Assembly (NCBI GenBank): GCA_012965455.1
Contig: DTSG01000421.1
Coordinates: 285 to 8,899, forward strand
Direction of reading: 5' to 3'
Length of the DNA stretch: 8,615 nucleotides
Source: Planctomycetaceae bacterium
GTDB taxonomy: Bacteria; Planctomycetota; Planctomycetia; Pirellulales; Pirellulaceae
A program made the position numbers and the translations under genes. Positions 6,631-8,615 of the stretch are shown here, piece after piece; within the stretch, counting starts at the first letter, position 1, and each line of letters begins with the position of its first letter. Below the pieces are notes generated by a model, which saw only the letters and a list, made by a program, of their open reading frames with translations, was not told where the DNA came from and did not search any database.

Positions 6631-7254
6631 TTAACCAGTGAAATCATCAAGAAGTGATAGTAGCTGCGACAGCACCATCGCGGTCGCTCCCCAAATCACT
6701 CCCTCTGGGACCCGAAAACCTGGTACATCTACCGGTTTCCACGTGTACGCTATATTCGAATACGTTCCCTGTCCCCTTTTCACCTCACTCAGTTTTACGA
6801 CAAACGTAGAATCCACCTCAACCTCATTGGTTATTCCGTATGAGTCGTCCGTAAGCGTGGCGACAAATGGGAACATTAAATTATTACTGCGATATACGAA
6901 CACTGGTTCCAACGCCGCAATAACTGAAATCGAGTCTGAGGCTATACCAATCTCTTCGTGTGTTTCCCTGACGGCGGCCATCTGCCACGACTCACCTGGG
7001 TCAACACCCCCGCCCGGAAAACTTATCTGACTAGCGTGGTGTTGTAAGTTCGCCGCCCGTTTGGTAAGCGTCACAGACAATTCCTCGCCTTCTCCTCGTA
7101 ACAATATTAAGACTCCGGCTTGTCGCGTGGTGCTATGGCAAGGCCCACGGTGCCGCCCATAGCAAAAAGGAGGCTGCATCGTAGCATGAAACTGCGCGAC
7201 GTCTTTGTCAGACCAACTGACAGATTCCAAGTATTCTATCAATGCATCATTCAT
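6631..7254 (-). CDS. Nudix hydrolase, CoA-pyrophosphatase (UPF0035/NudL-like) family
   Basis: A 207-residue Nudix protein, probably cytoplasmic, that would cleave a nucleoside-diphosphate-linked substrate; relatives split coenzyme A into phosphopantetheine and 3',5'-ADP. The Nudix box is complete at 82-104: G82, E88, then RETHEEIGI (96-104), supplying the metal-binding glutamates. Just before it, LTKRAANLQHHASQISFPGG (63-82) aligns with the CoA-family motif LLTxR(S/A)x3Rx3Gx3FPGG, but the motif Arg is Gln71 and the motif Gly is Ser75. The C-terminal VPGFRVPEGVIWGATAMVL also recalls the CoA family. Length is normal. The start overlaps the upstream membrane-protein gene by 8 bp, and GAGGTG (7259-7264) lies just upstream, so translation is probably coupled. 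The substrate is uncertain because of the altered motif; NADH or another dinucleotide is possible. Confidence 0.9.
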   Translation of the reverse strand: MNDALIEYLESVSWSDKDVAQFHATMQPPFCYGRHRGPCHSTTRQAGVLILLRGEGEELSVTLTKRAANLQHHASQISFPGGGVDPGESWQMAAVRETHEEIGIASDSISVIAALEPVFVYRSNNLMFPFVATLTDDSYGITNEVEVDSTFVVKLSEVKRGQGTYSNIAYTWKPVDVPGFRVPEGVIWGATAMVLSQLLSLLDDFTG

Positions 7255-8615
7255 GTTTCACCTCGTACACTGCATAATACGAGAACACGTTAACGGGCGG
7301 GAATTGTATAAGAAAGCGTGCGTCGCCGTCGAACCGTTTCTGTCCCGCCACACTAAACTGGGAAATCAGCAGGTAGCTGGCGCCAAAAGTGTCTGCAGAC
7401 GAGGCGATTTCATCGTTGCTAAGTTGCCGTAGGCCTCGTCGCCCTCTACGTACAGGATAAACCGCCTCTTGTAGGTTGTACCATTTGACTAATCCAGCGG
7501 CATCTTGTGGCATATCCTTGCGGGTGACCACCTCGGCCCGCAGCGCATTCCATTTAAACGTTTGCTGCCTCACCGGCGTAATCAAAACTGCGTCACTGGG
7601 AGTATGTCGCCGTATCCAATGACAACAAGCCAAGAAATGACGTTCGATGCGCAATGTAACACCGCGTTGTCGATAAGGGTCAGTTATCGTTGCGTGGGGC
7701 AGTGCCAACACGTCACCGCGAGGGCGTGGATCCCAGAATCGGGCACTTTGGAATTCCCAAACCGGCCACACGATAATGAACGCCGTTGAAACCATCAGTG
7801 CCTTTGCCATGGAACCACTACGGTGGGCCAGCGCATTGCCAACAGACGCCGCTCCAAATGCTGCCGCGGCAGGAACCAAAACATCACTCGTGCGAAACCA
7901 ATAAAATCGCAATAACGAATTTTGCAACGGCGAAGCCGAGCCCAAGCAATAATCTAATAAAATCCCCGTCACGCACAAACCTAGGCTCATGACAGCTAAA
8001 CGCATCAAAACGCTCATCTTCCGCGTCACGTCCGGTCCCGCCCGCCACCACACCAGAACCCAAACCGTACACAAAGACCCAAATTTGACATACCGATCAA
8101 ACTGGAAACTAGAAAAAAGCAGGTGGTGGGATAACCGCACGTGAACGGATATATAGTTGGCACGGCGCACTACCGCTGCGTCTGCCGCCGCCCCTAACCC
8201 CCACGCCGGAACAAATCCTATCAATCCGATACACAGTCCAATCCCACACGCTAATACCTCGAATCTATTTACCGTACGATCCTGTAGTAGGTCGCTTGCT
8301 CGATACAACACTACTAACACGGTTATCCAACCTCCAACCAACACGTGAAAAGCGACGGCGAGGCCCAACGACACCCAAACGATTTTCCAATTCTTACGAA
8401 TTGCATACGATATTCCAAGGAAGCAAAAACCAAAAGCAAATCCTTTCGCTTCCACCCCTCCCACCACCCATTCGCCAGCCAGGTGGAAATTGGTTTGCAA
8501 CACAAAAAACAATACTCCACTAATTATGCCCAACCCACGTCGCTGCCCCAGGGACCGCGATACTGATATCAACGCACCCGCAAGGAACAGCCAGCTAATC
8601 CACCTACCGATCCAG
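7247..8615 (-). CDS. Multi-pass membrane protein with soluble C-terminal domain (5' end off the window)
   Basis: The last 455 codons are visible; the frame stays open to the window edge (WIGRWISWLFLAGALIS), so the TTG at 8572 is unlikely to be the real start. Counting from the edge, hydrophobic segments lie at about 4-18, 27-40, 58-72, 77-104 (probably two), 119-139, 180-190, 205-222, 245-262 and 272-287, followed by a soluble tail of about 165 residues. Recognisable stretches are GGVEAKGFAFG (52-62), AFHVLVGGW (88-96), LRFYWFRTSDVLVP (235-248), HTPSDAVLITP (337-347), TFKW (352-355) and MPQD (368-371). The layout recalls polytopic GT-C-like glycosyltransferases, and the tail resembles what I know as DUF6798 from planctomycetes and cyanobacteria; both are from memory and tentative. 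The N-terminal loop where GT-C enzymes keep their acidic motif is not visible, so no function is assigned. The stop lies 8 bp inside the Nudix gene. Confidence 0.85.
   Translation of the reverse strand, partial: WIGRWISWLFLAGALISVSRSLGQRRGLGIISGVLFFVLQTNFHLAGEWVVGGVEAKGFAFGFCFLGISYAIRKNWKIVWVSLGLAVAFHVLVGGWITVLVVLYRASDLLQDRTVNRFEVLACGIGLCIGLIGFVPAWGLGAAADAAVVRRANYISVHVRLSHHLLFSSFQFDRYVKFGSLCTVWVLVWWRAGPDVTRKMSVLMRLAVMSLGLCVTGILLDYCLGSASPLQNSLLRFYWFRTSDVLVPAAAAFGAASVGNALAHRSGSMAKALMVSTAFIIVWPVWEFQSARFWDPRPRGDVLALPHATITDPYRQRGVTLRIERHFLACCHWIRRHTPSDAVLITPVRQQTFKWNALRAEVVTRKDMPQDAAGLVKWYNLQEAVYPVRRGRRGLRQLSNDEIASSADTFGASYLLISQFSVAGQKRFDGDARFLIQFPPVNVFSYYAVYEVKHE
7259..7264 (-). promoter_or_regulatory. 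Ribosome binding site of the Nudix gene, inside the upstream coding region
   Basis: GAGGTG on the minus strand, four bases before the ATG at 7254. It lies within the final codons of the membrane-protein gene, whose TGA falls after the Nudix ATG. This arrangement favours translational coupling of the two genes. Confidence 0.6.

Noticed and set aside
8570..8572. TTG as the start of the membrane protein
   Set aside because: The frame continues open and hydrophobic to the window edge, so the true start is outside the window.

Overview
The window looks like ordinary bacterial chromosome. It carries seven co-directional protein genes, all on the minus strand and so transcribed from high to low coordinates. 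Base composition is near 50% G+C. The best taxonomic guess is Planctomycetota or a relative. That rests on three points: the eukaryote-like IleS2 type of isoleucyl-tRNA synthetase, a membrane protein resembling one I associate with planctomycete genomes, and the wording of the PurN phosphate loop. This is family resemblance from memory and no tree was computed.

Layout in transcription order. (i) 8615-7247: the end of a multi-pass membrane protein with a soluble C-terminal domain, its 5' end cut by the window edge. It overlaps by 8 bp (ii) 7254-6631, a Nudix hydrolase of the CoA-pyrophosphatase type. After 78 bp come (iii) argC, 6552-5539, and, 17 bp on, (iv) argJ, 5521-4325, two consecutive steps of the acetylated arginine pathway. 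A 241-bp gap with no recognisable gene follows. Then come (v) 4083-3643, a small, extremely acidic protein of unknown function, and after 59 bp (vi) ileS, 3583-221. The window ends inside (vii) the start of purN, 195-1, whose 3' end is cut off.

argC and argJ very likely form one transcript: ArgC makes N-acetylglutamate semialdehyde, and ArgJ removes the acetyl group from N-acetylornithine two steps later and returns it to glutamate. The membrane protein and Nudix genes are translationally coupled by overlap. ileS and purN lie 25 bp apart and are probably co-transcribed. Clear Shine-Dalgarno sequences precede the Nudix, argC, argJ and acidic-protein starts, while ileS and purN have weak or none. 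A perfect TATAAT hexamer lies just upstream of ileS.

I found no tRNA, rRNA, CRISPR array, insertion sequence, phage gene or toxin-antitoxin pair, and no sign of a novel multi-gene system. The most open question is the acidic protein, whose Asp/Glu-rich core is studded with evenly spaced aromatic residues. Lesser points are the altered CoA motif in the Nudix protein and the IleS2 type of the synthetase.
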